DNA of 64,000 bases. It comes from Lophium mytilinum. Taxonomy: Eukaryota; Ascomycota; Dothideomycetes; Mytilinidiales; Mytilinidiaceae. Shown here piece by piece: positions 20,938-32,633 of this stretch. The stretch spans positions 440,155 through 504,154 of the forward strand of contig MU004200.1 in NCBI GenBank assembly GCA_010093605.1. Direction: 5' to 3'. Every line of letters starts with the position of its first letter. Positions within the stretch are counted from its first letter, which is position 1. Both the position numbers and the translations under genes were made by a program. The notes under the pieces were generated by a model. It was given only the letters and a program-made list of their open reading frames with translations. It was not told where the DNA came from and ran no database searches.

Positions 20938-23143
20938 AGGGTATGACATTTGCCCTTCCATTGCTTTCTTTCTTATTTTCTAGCCTGTTCTCCTTCAGAG
21001 GTTTGTATACCAGCCTTGGCTCTTTTGGCGTCTGGACGGGGTGCGACACGAGGCGGCGCGAAGCGGCATCGACATTCGGCGTCGGCACGGCATTTGAATT
21101 GGGGTTTAGGAGCGTGGAATCTTGGCATGGGGAACACATGCATGAGCTTTGGGCGTCGTTTCGGGGACTAGCTAGCCTGGGTTACAGCCCTGGGAGCTTT
21201 TCGAGAGCTACGATATAGTGGAGCTTTAATTAGGGGGGTGGGTGAAGTAATAGGAGGGAGCGTGAACGAAGACTTTTCATATCTTCGCCTTTTGTTCCTC
21301 TCGTACGTATGAGTTCCGCGAGCCGTCTTGCAGTCTCAGCTGCCTCTACTCTACACCCATCTAACCCCATCACCCGATATCTGACTTTTTTCAACCCTGC
21401 CGGTCCAAGACCTCCCCCCCCACCACCAGAAACCCTCTCTCCGCTTGTCCCAGTACCTGGCTTTCAAGCTACTCCTCAGCCTTTTCCGCCTAATAGATAC
21501 ATAGCTCGCTCTCCGCGCGCGCTTCTAACCCCTGCTCCCTCCCTCCACGTCCTCACCTCGCCTCCGCGCCTAACAGAAACATAGCTCGCTCTCAGCGTGC
21601 GCCTTCCTCCCCCTCCCTCCGCCTCTTCGCTCCTCCGCCGCTAATCTCTCTTCTTCCACTTTCCTTTCTTTCCAAGCGCCCGCGGAGTAAACTCCGGCCA
21701 CACGCTTGCTCCCCGCAGCGCCTTACCGCTGAAGCTAGCCCCTCCTGCATATCGCGTATACGCAAGGGACTAGTGGGGTGCTTGCCGACGATCTCGCGGG
21801 GGAAAGAAGGAAATATGGGACCCCAGGAGCCAGAGGAGAGACGTAGAGGGGTTATAGTAGTTGTTTTTCCGGATGTGAAGAGGGGCCTACGAGACAAGAG
21901 CTTGATCGTCCTCAAATTTCGTTCGAGGATGGTAAGATAGGCAAGTTACGTAGGTGGCAGGAACGGGATGCGGGTGTAATGTAGTGGTGAGAGAAGAAGA
22001 TGGATGGGCATTTTCATGGCACAAATTGTGTTTACCTCTAGCCAGTGCGGCATTGAACGTCCCCAATAGAGCTAGCAATCCTAAGCAGCAGCATCAGAGT
22101 ATCACAGCACAGCATATCATCACAATCAGCAGCAGCAGCAAGAGCACCCATCGCGCCAAGGAGAAACCCATGAATTAAGAAAGCAGCAAAAACTTTCTAC
22201 CTCAGCCCCCCTTCCAACCACCCATCGGACCCCGGACCACACCAGCATATTAAGTCCCAACCTCAACCCTCCTCGGGAGCGCCCCTAAAAATGCCCTCTC
22301 CGGTGAGTTTCCCAGTATCAGATACCGAGTGTGTATGTGATTGAAGCCGATGTGGCCCGACTCCGACCCCACCCACCACCAACTTCTACCGATCCGTCAC
22401 GTCCAATCCTCCCCTCCATTCTCCGTCTCCACCAATCTTGCAATTTAGTCATGTCGTCCCCTGTAACTATGATCTGAAAACCTCCCCAGTCGCTGGCAGA
22501 CCATGTCGTGAGTGAAAGCTGAAGGAAACGGTTGTGGTGGGGAAAAGAGAAATAACATCGGCAACGCAGCAAAAAAACAAAACAAGCAAATGGGGCAGGG
22601 GAGGGGGGAAAGTGATTAAGGTGAGTTGAGTTGAGTTGAGTTGAAAAACTGCAAGGCAAGAACAAGACCATGAGGTAATTTTCCATCTTCATGAAGAATA
22701 TTGCGTCCCGTTTGAGCTTCTGTCGTCTTGAAATGAAGGTGCCAATCAGACATGCTTGAGGTAACGTGATGTCTCTTTATCCATGCCCAGCGCCAAAGTA
22801 AGTGTCGAACTTTGAGCTGAGCTGAATTTCTGAAATCCCAGAGATGGTACCGTGCTGGATGATCCGGATGGTTGATCGTTGTCGAGTTCGGCAGCCTAAA
22901 CAGCCGTCGTACCACGGTAACCATCGCGAGTCAAAGAGTAAAGTCGTGAGCCAGGTCCTATGAAAGCAATTTGACAAGTAGAACCCATGTGCTGGCCGAG
23001 GTTGGAGCAGTCAGCCGTCCTAAAAGGGTCCAAGGACGGCAATGCCGCGTTTCCCACAGGTGTACATGAGTACGGACGGCGCCATAGCAGCAGCCCGTTA
23101 AGAAAGATGTTGGAGAGATGCCCGATCGGAACAGCATCAAGAA
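20938..23143. other. Convergent 3' regions of kog1 and casein kinase I
   Basis: About 2.2 kb between two converging genes. It includes pyrimidine-rich stretches (21400-21700), a short CAGCAGCAGCA run near 22127 and GAGTTGAGTTGAGTTGAGTT near 22622. No gene recognised. Probably 3' untranslated sequence of both neighbours. Confidence 0.5.
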
Positions 23144-24592
23144 TCAGTAGCCTCCGGATGCATACTGGTCCCCGCCACGCTTCGAGGAACGAAGTTGCCT
23201 ATGAGTTGAAACCGGATTAGTAAGATCTGATTGCTATATCCCCCGCGCCAAGCGTCATCATCGAACACTAAACGCAGAGGAGAAGAGTCCCTTACAAGGA
23301 TCAGATATTTCGAACTCACATTCCAGTGCCCTCTTGACGCGGATTGACGGGACCCCGACGCTTATCGTTGACCGTACCAGTCGCAGGAGTACCGCCAGTG
23401 GCGGCATTGGTGGCGGCGGTGACATGACGGCCACGGCCAGTCTTGTCATCGGAGTCATCGACCTGGCCTTGGTTGGCAGCCTGGGCAATGGCCTGGGCGT
23501 TCTTCTGGTACTTGTAGACGGTCCAGTCGAAGACATAGTCGTACTGGAATCCCTCGCGAACAAAGAGGTCACGGAAGATCTTGCGGAGGTAGCTGTAGTC
23601 GGGCTTGTCGTCGAAGCGGAGCGAGCGGGTGTAGTTGAGGTAGATAGCGAACTCGTTGGGGAAGCCACGGCAGAGGACTTCGGTGGGCGTCGTCATCTTC
23701 TTCTCCATGATGCGGTCGTACTTCTGCTTCTTGGTGGCAGCCTTCAGGCCCTGCCAGGGGAGGGAGCCACGGCAAAAGTAGAGCATGACATATCCGAGAG
23801 ACTCCATGTCGTCACGGCGAGATTGTTCTGAGAGAGTTAGCGGTTGTAGTGCAACGGAAGGAGACGGAACATACCGACACCCAAATGGGTGTTGATGCTG
23901 GCATAGCGGGCAGTGCCAGTCAAGTTCTTGTTCTCACGGTATGGGATGTGGAAGTGGGTCTTCGGGTCGCGGTACTTCTTGGCCAGACCGAAATCGATCA
24001 CGTTGACCTGGTTACCACGCTTTCCAATGCCCATGAGGAAGTTGTCCGGCTTGATATCACGATGGATGAAGGACTTGGCGTGAATGTACTCGATGCGGGA
24101 GATGAGCTGGTCGGCGAGCAGGAGCACCGTCTTCAGCGAGAATTTGCGATTGCAGAAGTTGAAAAGGTCCTCCAAGCTGGGCCCGAGGAGGTCCAAGACC
24201 ATGGCATTGTAGTCACACTCGGTGCCGAACCAACGCACAAAGGGAATGCCGACGCCGCCGGCCAGGGACTTGTAAACTCTGGCTTCATATTCGAGCTGGG
24301 GGTGCTTGGCCTTGACACTCTCAAGCTTGATAGCGATTTCCTCGCCGGAGATGATATTGGTACCTAGTAAAGGTTAGCAAGGCATAAGCCGACGATGGGC
24401 CGGTGAACATACCAAGGTAGATGTCACCGAAGCTGCCGCTGCCAATCTTGCGGCCAATACGGTACTTATTGCCGACGCGGAGGTCCTACCATAACAGTCA
24501 GCGTGTGTTGTGGAAGGAGCATAGACTTTAAGAAAGGCTATGCCTCGTACTTGGGGTTCGGGAGCGGGGCGAGGGCGTACCATTGTCGTCAT
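23144..24592 (-). CDS. Casein kinase I, delta/epsilon type (Hhp1/CkiA family)
   Basis: A Ser/Thr kinase acting in DNA repair, morphogenesis and clock control in fungi. Exons are 24592-24581 (only 12 nt), 24485-24413, 24363-23875, 23827-23320 and 23198-23144, encoding 378 residues. Motifs: GSGSFG loop (19-24), AIK Lys41, HRDIKPDN with Asp131, [10 protein letters not shown] (152-161) and the CK1 hallmark [20 protein letters not shown]. The last intron (23319-23199) has a GTGAGT donor, an ACTAAT branch and a CATAG acceptor, adding the tail [17 protein letters not shown]. If it is retained, the protein ends two codons after the same Gly at TGA 23318-23316. The kinase call is certain; the tail is less so. 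Confidence 0.93.
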
Positions 24593-27193
24593 GCTGGGCA
24601 AGAAGTCAACCTAAAGGAGGCTGTCCTGATGTGTAGCAGAGGCGTTGAGTGCGGGGTGGTGGGAGGCGGGTGGTTGAGTTTTGGTGTTTGGTGGAGCGGT
24701 TCAGCCTGGTTTTGATTCCGGTCAGTGAGGCTTTGCCAACAAGGCGGTGTGTCAGCCGGCGGATAGCCACGGGCAAACAGCGGACAGAGGAAGATGCTGG
24801 CAGAGGCAAAGGGGGTGGTGAAGTGGAGAGACTCGAGTGAGCACCGAAGGGCGTGAAAGTGAATGGGGGCAGGCAATCAGCTGGTCTGGGGACGTACAGG
24901 GCGTGGAGTGAGGTTGAGGCCCGACGAACGCGGCACGACGAGGCAGTGCAGGCGGGTCTGGGAACGGCTGGGACAGGGCGAGGCGGGGGCTGCACAGAGG
25001 TACAGGCAGACGGCCTCTTTTGTACGCTCTCGATGGGGAGTCTAGCGGTGGTGGGCGAGGTGGAGGAGAGAAGAGAGGAAGAGACGGGCAGATTGGCGTG
25101 CTGGCGGAGTAAGAAGAACCTTGGAACCAGCGCTCGGATCTCGGTCACGTGCGCGCAGGGCCCTGGGCTGTAAAAATAGCGGCTTTACTGCCTCCCACCG
25201 CCCTCCTTGGCCCTCCCTACTCCTGCAGCGGTATGTACATAAACACCAAGCTTGTTCCATCCAAGTCGTCGTGCTGAATCACGCTGCGACGGGCCCGTGC
25301 CGGCTGCTGTCACGTTCCCAGCGCGTCCAGCTGCCCGAAATGCCTCACGGGTTTCAGACATCGTCCTCTCTCCGCAGTCACGTCTGCCCGCCCAGCTGAC
25401 ATGCCCTCCCCTTTATGCGGCCATATGTACCGCCGGCTGCTGTTGTTTATCTGCTGCTCGCCCGCATGACAGTCTGATTCGCACCAACTGCAATCTTGCT
25501 GTCCTGGGACCCCATTGCGGCATACGTACCTCCAGGGCTCCCACTGCGGCCACTCTTCAACTGCCAACCAGGGGATCATCAGTCGGTCCATGCAGTTGGA
25601 CCGCGCCGAGGCCCCAGCAGTGACAGGCTGCATCAGGCCGGAATGGCAGGTCGACCTGCCTCTCTCCGCAGCCGGGCGTGTCTGCTGTCTGGGAGACGCA
25701 GGCAGAAAGCAGCATTTGTGGGCCCTGTTCGCCCTCTCGGACGGCACCCAGCGCTTGATTAACCGCGCTCCCGCCCAGCCGGCACTCGGAAGATCTGCAT
25801 GGCTGGTCGACGGGTGCTAGAACGTCCACTTAAGCTCACAGATGACCTTGAGGATGGAAGACGCTTGCCCACTCTCTCCCGACCTTGCATCCATCAGCGT
25901 CCTCACCGCCACCGGCTGCTCTCCTGGGCAAGTGTATCGTGGGCCAGATCCATCATCCGATTCGGCCATGGACGAGAGGCCCATTGCTATATATTGCTCA
26001 TTCCTAATACCCCGCACCCTGCCGCTGCCTTTTGCCTCTCTCACGTTGTCCGCTTCGCTTCCGTCTCACGAGTAGGTAGGTACCCATCAGGAGGCTGGCA
26101 ATTGCGTGCAACATATGGGCCTCACAAATGGCTCGCTAGTCTTGCTTGGTTAGACCCGCCAGCTCTATCTAGCATTCCCAAAGACTCGTCGAGTTCTTTG
26201 TCCCACGTCTGCGTCTCCCCGTCCCAATCGTCCGCAACCGTTACATCAAAAGCACGCTCCCGACGGGGGTCCCCGTGCTCGAGGCGAGCCACGGCCCTAC
26301 ACGTGTCGGCGGCCACAAGCCACACCGATCCACCCCCCAGAGTGGTATTTCTTAACTCTACCTGTCACACTGTGTTCCGTGTTCGGGAAACGCGATGGCC
26401 AGCCTTGTCTCGGTGCATGTTGCAGACTATGTGGCCTAATCAGAGGCCGCAGTGGTGCCACTCGAGTTTCTGGAGCCGCGGTTGTGGAGCAATGTTCTGC
26501 AAGGTGCTGCTTCGGTTTGAGACTAATTTTAGAGTCAACCCTCTTCAGAGCTCCTCATATGTTCGTGTTTGGGTATGTCAGATGACGGGCCGTGCCGTTG
26601 ATGCATTGTCAAACACTTGGCAGCTGGAGTGTCTTGTTTGGTTGATATGGGAACATTTAGGACTTATTGGCCCAAGCTATCACAAACGGTATCCATTCCC
26701 GGAAAGCTATACTGTTCATTACTATTTCATATCTAGCTCAGAGTATAGCCCGTCAAATGGGGTTTACACTTGCTGCCAGTGCTTTTGACCTGGATCACAG
26801 AACGACAGTCTCTAAGTTGAGCATCCGACCACGGGGATGCTGGGTACCAGATAGTTATCTTAGAGGTCCAGCTTTTCGACAGGAAGGGAGTTGAATATTG
26901 GGAAAACCCATCATACTTACGTCCTTACCTCTGCCAATGAGTTCTACCGTGACTGTAGTGATAGCTACAAGCTCGTGATATAAAAGCATGATTTCGCTTG
27001 GAGTTGGTTAATTAGCAAAGCACACAAGATACCTCAGAGATAGCTCAATAGACCCAATGGGCATGACTTTAACTAGAGCGGCAAGATCTCCATTGTAATG
27101 ACTTCTATACAGCTCCGCTCAAAATGCCCTTCTTAGCCCGCAAAGCTGTTGTACACCATGCCTCTCCATGACGCTTGATCCATCCCGCACTCT
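24593..27193. other. Intergenic region, casein kinase I to ATP18
   Basis: The first about 550 bp is probably promoter and leader of casein kinase I. The remaining 2 kb is moderately GC-rich; its longest open frame (25799-26788, plus) looks compositionally random. I see no tRNA or recognisable RNA gene. Confidence 0.45.
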
Positions 27194-27690
27194 CTAGTGC
27201 GCCTCACTCGCACCACCCTTCGACTTCAATGCCGGGTTCCTTGGGTCGTTCGCGAACTCCTCGGCTAGAAAATACCATGTTAGCTTCCCATTCTGCTGAA
27301 CCACCGGACGTGCGCATCCATCCCAGATGCTCTCAGGTGCATCTTGTAAATCGGCGGAGTGTAGTAAATAAGGGTAGACATACTGCCCGCCAGCACGTTC
27401 GCAAAGGAGTTGATGCCGTAGAGGACGACGACGCCTATGGTACCGCGTTAGCTCGATTCAAACCTCTCTCATCTGCCTCATCCTCCTCAAGCTCCCCGTC
27501 ACACTCTGATTCTTCTTTTGAGCTGGGATCACGTACCGGCAATGTAAAAGGGAGCCATTGGCTTAGCTACACCCCACGAGCGTCAGTAAAGAGTCTTCCG
27601 AGGGCGCCGCGCGAGGGCATCCGCAGCGCCATTGCGGCGACGGGGCGACGTACCGATGGGCGCAGGGAACTTCTTGCCGAGGAGCGTCAT
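27194..27690 (-). CDS. ATP18: Mitochondrial ATP synthase subunit i/j (Atp18)
   Basis: A small inner-membrane subunit of the F1Fo ATP synthase. It is a 62-residue protein split over four exons: 27690-27654, 27566-27537, 27434-27384 and 27264-27194. All introns have GTACG or GTATGT donors and TAG acceptors. The spliced protein starts MTLLGKKFPAPIAKPMAPFY, continues into a membrane helix (about residues 20-38, YIAGVVVLYGINSFANVL) and ends with EEFANDPRNPALKSKGG. The KKFPAPI and NDPRNP motifs are characteristic of fungal Atp18. Coding exons total only 189 bp, so no long open frame reveals it. It diverges from SPC19. Confidence 0.88.
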
Positions 27691-27968
27691 GGTGCCGGTC
27701 GATTGAGAGGAGAGCTGATGTGTGGATGGGTTTTGCGGTGGGTGGGAGTTCGATGGCGTCGGGGAGCTTTGAAGAGGTTCGGGTTTCTGAGGCGCTCGGA
27801 TGGGTTGCGGTGCCGCTTTAAGGGACGCCCGGGTGAAGCGCCGCTTTTGGGATTGGCCGGGTGGGATGTCAACAACACCAAATCGACGTCGCTGATTCAC
27901 GTACACTTCGCAGAGATTTGGGGGTTATATTCGCGCGACGCGTAGACAGAGACGGGGATAAGGCGATT
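27691..27968. promoter_or_regulatory. Bidirectional promoter, ATP18 / SPC19
   Basis: Only 278 bp separate the two outward-facing start codons, so both promoters and leaders must share this interval. No TATA box stands out. Confidence 0.65.
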
Positions 27969-28630
27969 ATGACTTCTTCTCTTGAAGGCTGTGTGGCTTC
28001 GCTACGTACCAGTATGCAACTGCTCGATTCTTCGATCTCTATCCTCGATTCTGGCGTCAATGACTTCCCAAGATTATCGAAGGTGCTGCAAACCACCCGG
28101 GTATGTTGCTATCTCCTAAACATCTCAAAAGACGTCTCTTCCTATACCATAATCACTGAGGCTTTATTGACACCAAGTCTACAACTTTACTTCATTACTA
28201 ACTTTCTACCCAGCACTTCGAACTCATCGCCGAACCAGACCTGCACACGGCCCAATCCGCCCTCCTCTCCGAAATCCGCCCCGAAGTCGAGTCCCTCCTC
28301 CAGCGCGTAGACAACCACCTTTCCAAACTCGAGCGCCGCGAAGACTCCCTGCAAAAGAAATCTCAACTCAACGAAGGCCGGTTGGAAGGCTTCAGACCCA
28401 GCAGCCGAACAAGCCATGTGCGGAAGAAGTCATTCAGGGCTGGGGGGAGGGACGGTGCAGTCGGAGGCAAGGAGGGGATGACGGCGCTCGAGGAATTGAA
28501 GTACAAGCAGCTCAAGCAGAAGAAGGAGAGGTTGAGCTATGCGGTTGATCGGTTGGAGTTGCAGGCGAAGCAGCGGGCGAGGCAGCTGAGGATGAGTATG
28601 GCGGCGCCGCAGCAGTTGTTGGATGATTGA
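27969..28630 (+). CDS. SPC19: DASH complex subunit Spc19
   Basis: Component of the fungal outer-kinetochore DASH/Dam1 ring that couples chromosomes to spindle microtubules. Exons are 27969-28100 and 28214-28630, encoding 182 residues (S. cerevisiae 165). The intron has a GTATGT donor and a CCCAG acceptor. The N-terminal part carries the family pattern SLRTSMQLLDSSISILDSGV then DFPRLSKVLQTTRHFELI. Helical and coiled-coil segments follow (SLLQRVDNHLSKLERRE and ELKYKQLKQKKERL). I chose the ATG at 27969 because it starts just before the conserved SLxxSxxLLDSSI block; the frame is open further upstream without conservation. Confidence 0.9.
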
Positions 28631-29504
28631 GGGGGATGTGAGTGAGGGGTGTTTGGTTTTGGGCTTTGGAGTTTGGAGGGTATACCCATTTTGCGAATCA
28701 GATGAGATCGGTTGGACAAGCTTGTTCGGAGTGCAGACTTTGGTTGAAGCGTCACTGTCTATGGTGAATGGGACACTATCAAAAGTCCGGGACGGCTGTA
28801 GTTCGCGTTCAACAACATTGGGGCCCAGTTGACTAGGAGCGTGCCAGCGAAGTCAAATAGAAGGTTGCCGGGTGTATCCATTCCAGCCTTCCGGATCTTA
28901 TCAAACGTGTGACTCAATATCATAGAGCCCAGGTCTAAAGGGTTGTTGCCAAGCTTCATTGTTTTGACGCCATGGCCGGAGATGCGCGGCATCTGGTCCT
29001 ATATAATAGGAGACTTGTAGTAGCTTTCACTGAATATCCTGAGCTTATACAATAGTATCACCTAGCTAAATAGCACTCAAGTGAAGGTCGTAGCGTTTCT
29101 CTCAAACAATCGTGATTCCACATGAGCTTTAGCAAGCTTAAATTAGTAATGTCGTTCGAGCTCTACTCTAACCTAATCAACCTTACCATTCTTCACATCA
29201 CGAAGCAACCAAAAGTCTCTCCAAAACTTAAACGCATCTCAGCAGTAACAACTCCATATAGTGTGAAGACAGTTTTAATCCATTCTGGGTGTACCACGGT
29301 ACAGTAATCGAGTGTCCCAAGCGAGTCATTCTCACCCTGGTCAACCTCGGTCCATGCTACCCTGTGTCATCAGAGTCTCACTGTCTACGCCAGCTTCATC
29401 TCCTAGTTCTCTACTTAAGAAAGAATACTAAAAAAAAGTGTGAAATCAAGTCTCTCTGATACGCTCATCCACATCTCATCGTCCCTTTTCTCGTTAAATC
29501 CATC
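28631..29504. other. Intergenic region, SPC19 to enoyl-CoA hydratase
   Basis: AT-richer sequence, no gene recognised. Presumably 3' end of SPC19 and promoter of the downstream gene. Confidence 0.5.
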
Positions 29505-30398
29505 ATGGCATCTGTAAAATCTCTCACTGAAGCTCCCCCAAGCAGCTCATGCGCGCTATCATACCCAGCTCCGTATGTTCTGCTCGTAACGATAAATCGC
29601 GAAAAAGCGATGAACGCGATCCCATTTGCTGGTCATTGGGAAATGCACCAAATCTTCGAATGGTTCGACAAGGAACCGAATCTGCGAGTAGCTATCGTCA
29701 CTGGTGCAGGGAAGAAGGCTTTCTGCGCAGGACAGGACCTCATTGAGCTTGGGAAACTTCGTTCAGCCTCAGAACAACCACCACCTGCTTTGATGACACA
29801 CCCTCCAAGCGGGTTTGGCGGTATTAGTCGGCGGACGGGGAAGAAGCCTATCATTGCTGCAGTCAATGGATTCGCGTTTGGGGGCGGATTCGAGATCGTT
29901 TTGAACTGGTAAGGGCACAAGATGCAAGCGTTTGGAGTGGGTCTGACGATTTACAGCGACATGGTGGTTGCATCACCTACAGCGTCATTTTCGCTCCCAG
30001 AAGCTCTGCGTGGAATATGGGCGGGTGCTGGTGGGCCTGCCAGACTCATTCGCAACGTCGGCCTCCCAGTTGCTAGCGAAATTGCACTCACGGGAGTACC
30101 TGTCAGTGCTAAGAGAGCTCTTGAGCTCAATCTCATCAACCGAATATCACCTTCGCAAGACACGCTCATCGACGAGGCAGTGAAGCTTGCCAGCGGGGTT
30201 GCAGCTATATCACCGGACGCGGTTATCGTCACCCGCGCATCCTTGAGGGAAGCTTGGGAGACGTCTAGTGTGGAGCGAGCTACTCAAATAGTAGCCGACA
30301 GGTACAAAGACGGGCTTCTCGATGGCGACAATGCAAAAGAAGGGCTTGCGGCGTTTGCTCAGAAGCGGAAACCAAACTGGAAGCCATCCAAGTTGTAA
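29505..30398 (+). CDS. Enoyl-CoA hydratase/isomerase, peroxisomal (C-terminal SKL)
   Basis: Crotonase-fold enzyme, probably acting in peroxisomal beta-oxidation or a related acyl-CoA step. Exons are 29505-29908 and 29957-30398, encoding 281 residues; the 48 bp intron is GTAAGG...TTACAG. The oxyanion-hole segments are KKAFCAGQDL (70-79) and NGFAFGGGFE (121-130). Both glutamates used by crotonase-type hydratases are present at Glu130 and Glu150 (LPEALRGIWAGAGG). The last three residues are SKL, a canonical PTS1. There is no mitochondrial presequence. Substrate chain length cannot be told from sequence. Confidence 0.92.
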
Positions 30399-30911
30399 AG
30401 AGTAATTCAATCAGCTTCTTTCTATCACTGACGACTGCTATGGCTTTAGGCAAGTCTTTTCCATCCGACCTTCAAGCTAATGCATCATCTGACTCAATTC
30501 CAGCAGTGGAACCGCAGCACCATGGATCATGTACGGGGAAAGAGGCGTTCTGTAGCTTCATGCTTCCCGAAATGGGATTCCGTACCGGCTTCCGTGCGGG
30601 TTTAACGCAGGATTTCGAGTTAAACCCACGAAGGGCACCGGTAAGAGTGCTAGCTGCGTATTCGCGTGGGTGATTGGCCTCAAGCGGCCGATCATGAGTC
30701 GTTTTCTCCGCATGCTCTGTTCCCCCCACCCCCGCCTTTTCTTACCCCAGGATCGGCCCATCGCCTCGGCACCTAGTTGGGCGCCTTCGTCCGCCATAAT
30801 AGCCTACCACGGGTATGACGGACGTGTCGTCTTTTTGTAGTTTTCAATTAGATTTTATTACTCGCTTTAGAGATTCAACTACCTCATACATACTGACTCT
30901 GTACTAACACT
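30399..30911. other. Intergenic region with an imperfect hairpin at 30584-30642
   Basis: No gene. An inverted repeat of about 24 bp per arm lies at 30584-30642, with a perfect 9 bp core (GGGTTTAAC at 598-606, GTTAAACCC at 619-627). Confidence 0.55.
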
Positions 30912-32633
30912 ATGGTGAACCGACGAGCAAGCGATGCAGGACCTGCTGGTCAGGCCCCAATTGCTCCTGTTGTAAAGAGGAAGAGAAGGGCAAGCTGCCT
31001 CGGCGAACAGGAGCGGAGAGAGCGGAAGCGGGCGATAGATGTAACATTATCTCAAAGTATCCGTTTTGCACGAAGCTAATTGATTCCCAGAGAGAGGCTC
31101 AAAGATCTTTGAGGTATGGGACTCAAGGAATAAGCTACTATAAAAAGATACTAATCTTGCGTCATCAGAGAAAAAACAAAAACTCACATCGCCGAGCTCG
31201 AGCGTACCATCCAGATCCTACGAGACCAGGACAGGAATGGAGCCACCGCCTCCCTACTAGGCGAAATCGAACAGCTTCGACAAGAAAACGAACGACTGCG
31301 CGACGTCATAGACGGTGTAAAGAGTGTGGTTGGGTGCGAAATCTTCACTAGCAAGGCAGTGACACTGCCCGTGTCTCCTGTCAGCGCAAGCGGTACGCTC
31401 CTTGCAACTCACAAAGCCATGAGGCATTGACTTTGAACCCCGACTTACGATAGGGCCAGCCTCCACCGCCGTCGATCCACCCACGAAGCATGAAGGCGGC
31501 CATCTAGACCTCGTCGAAGAGCACGATCATCTCGAGCAGAGCAACTTCAACTCGATACCCTTCGACCGCGAGGTTTCCAGGAACACTTCCTCCGCCCTCG
31601 ATGTCGATGGCATGCAAGTTATGGACGACCTCGTCCACGACAGTACGAACAGCCTGAATTTCCCCCTCTCCACCGTGGACGAGAACATGCAAGTAGCACC
31701 CGAGTCCCCAAACACCGCCGCATTCGCCCATTTCATGCCCGAGATCTTCGGGCCGTCATGGCGCTGCCCAAGCCCCTTCGTGCTGCACTTTGGCAACCCA
31801 GCGCAGCCGGCCACCCCATCCACTGACGAGGGTGCCCTGTGCCCCATCTGGAAGAAGAGCAACGAGCTCTTTGGGAAGGTCTTTTCATTCCGGCCGGGTG
31901 CTTCGACGCTAGATTCTGATGATGTTGAGGCAGGTCTCCTGTTCGTTGGAATCAAGCAAGGGTGGGACTCTTTTGCCGAGTGGATGCAGAGTCCAGCGCT
32001 CCGAATCCTGAAGGAGGTCGATCAGTTTCTCTTCTCCCATCTACCGCGGCTAGAGAGGCTGGCGGCGGCGTATAAGAGCTTCAAGTTGCTGAAGGTGAGT
32101 GATTCCTAGGTTTTCCATCGATCCTTATCTCTTCGTCAGTTAGCTTGGGAAACTGACGTCCACAAAGTACTACCTCAACGCCACCAAATCCGAGCTTGAC
32201 AAAATGCCCGAATGGCTTCGTCCCCGGTAAACCCTAACCCCGTCACCTTTCCCCTCCCTACCCATCCACTAACATCTTCCCTAGCCCATCCCAATCACGA
32301 ACAAAACACCCCATAGCCGTCGACTTCTTCGCTTGGCCCACCCTCCGCGACCGCCTCGTCTCCACCCACAGCACCCTCTTCCGCAGCGGCGACCTCTCCT
32401 ACTGCTACAGCCGCTACCTCAAATTCGACTGGCCCTTCTCCTTTGACGACACGTTTTTCTTTGACGAGGCCGCGGGTTGTTATTACCCCTCGCCGTTGTT
32501 CGAGCGCTACCATCGCGATCTGAGATTCTGGAGGCTGGGAGAGGAGTTCTTTGAGCGGTTTCCGGAGATGCGCGGGGATGTGGAGGGGGATCGGGGGGTT
32601 TATGGGGAGGGGGCTGCGGTGGAGGTGTGTTGA
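30912..32633 (+). CDS. bZIP transcription factor with DUF3425 domain
   Basis: A fungal-specific nuclear DNA-binding regulator; targets unknown. Exons are 30912-31040, 31091-31113 (23 nt), 31169-31392, 31454-32094, 32168-32226 and 32285-32633, encoding 474 residues. The basic region (about 33-55) reads RRERKRAIDREAQRSLREKT, with Asp where classic bZIPs have the invariant Asn. A leucine-zipper-like coiled coil follows (IAELERTIQIL, IEQLRQENERLRDVI). The 23 nt exon encodes the middle of the basic region. The C-terminal DUF3425 part (about 335-474) contains MPEWLRPRPSQ, HPIAVDFFAWPTLRDRL, WPFSFDD and FWRLGEEFFERFPE. All introns have GT-AG ends. Confidence 0.9.

Noticed and set aside
25799-26788. 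329-codon open frame on the plus strand
   Set aside because: The translation is Ser/Arg/Pro-rich without domain, motif or splice structure and lies in GC-rich intergenic sequence; most likely chance.
27175-27945. 256-codon plus-strand open frame
   Set aside because: Antisense to the well-supported four-exon ATP18 gene; no recognisable motif.
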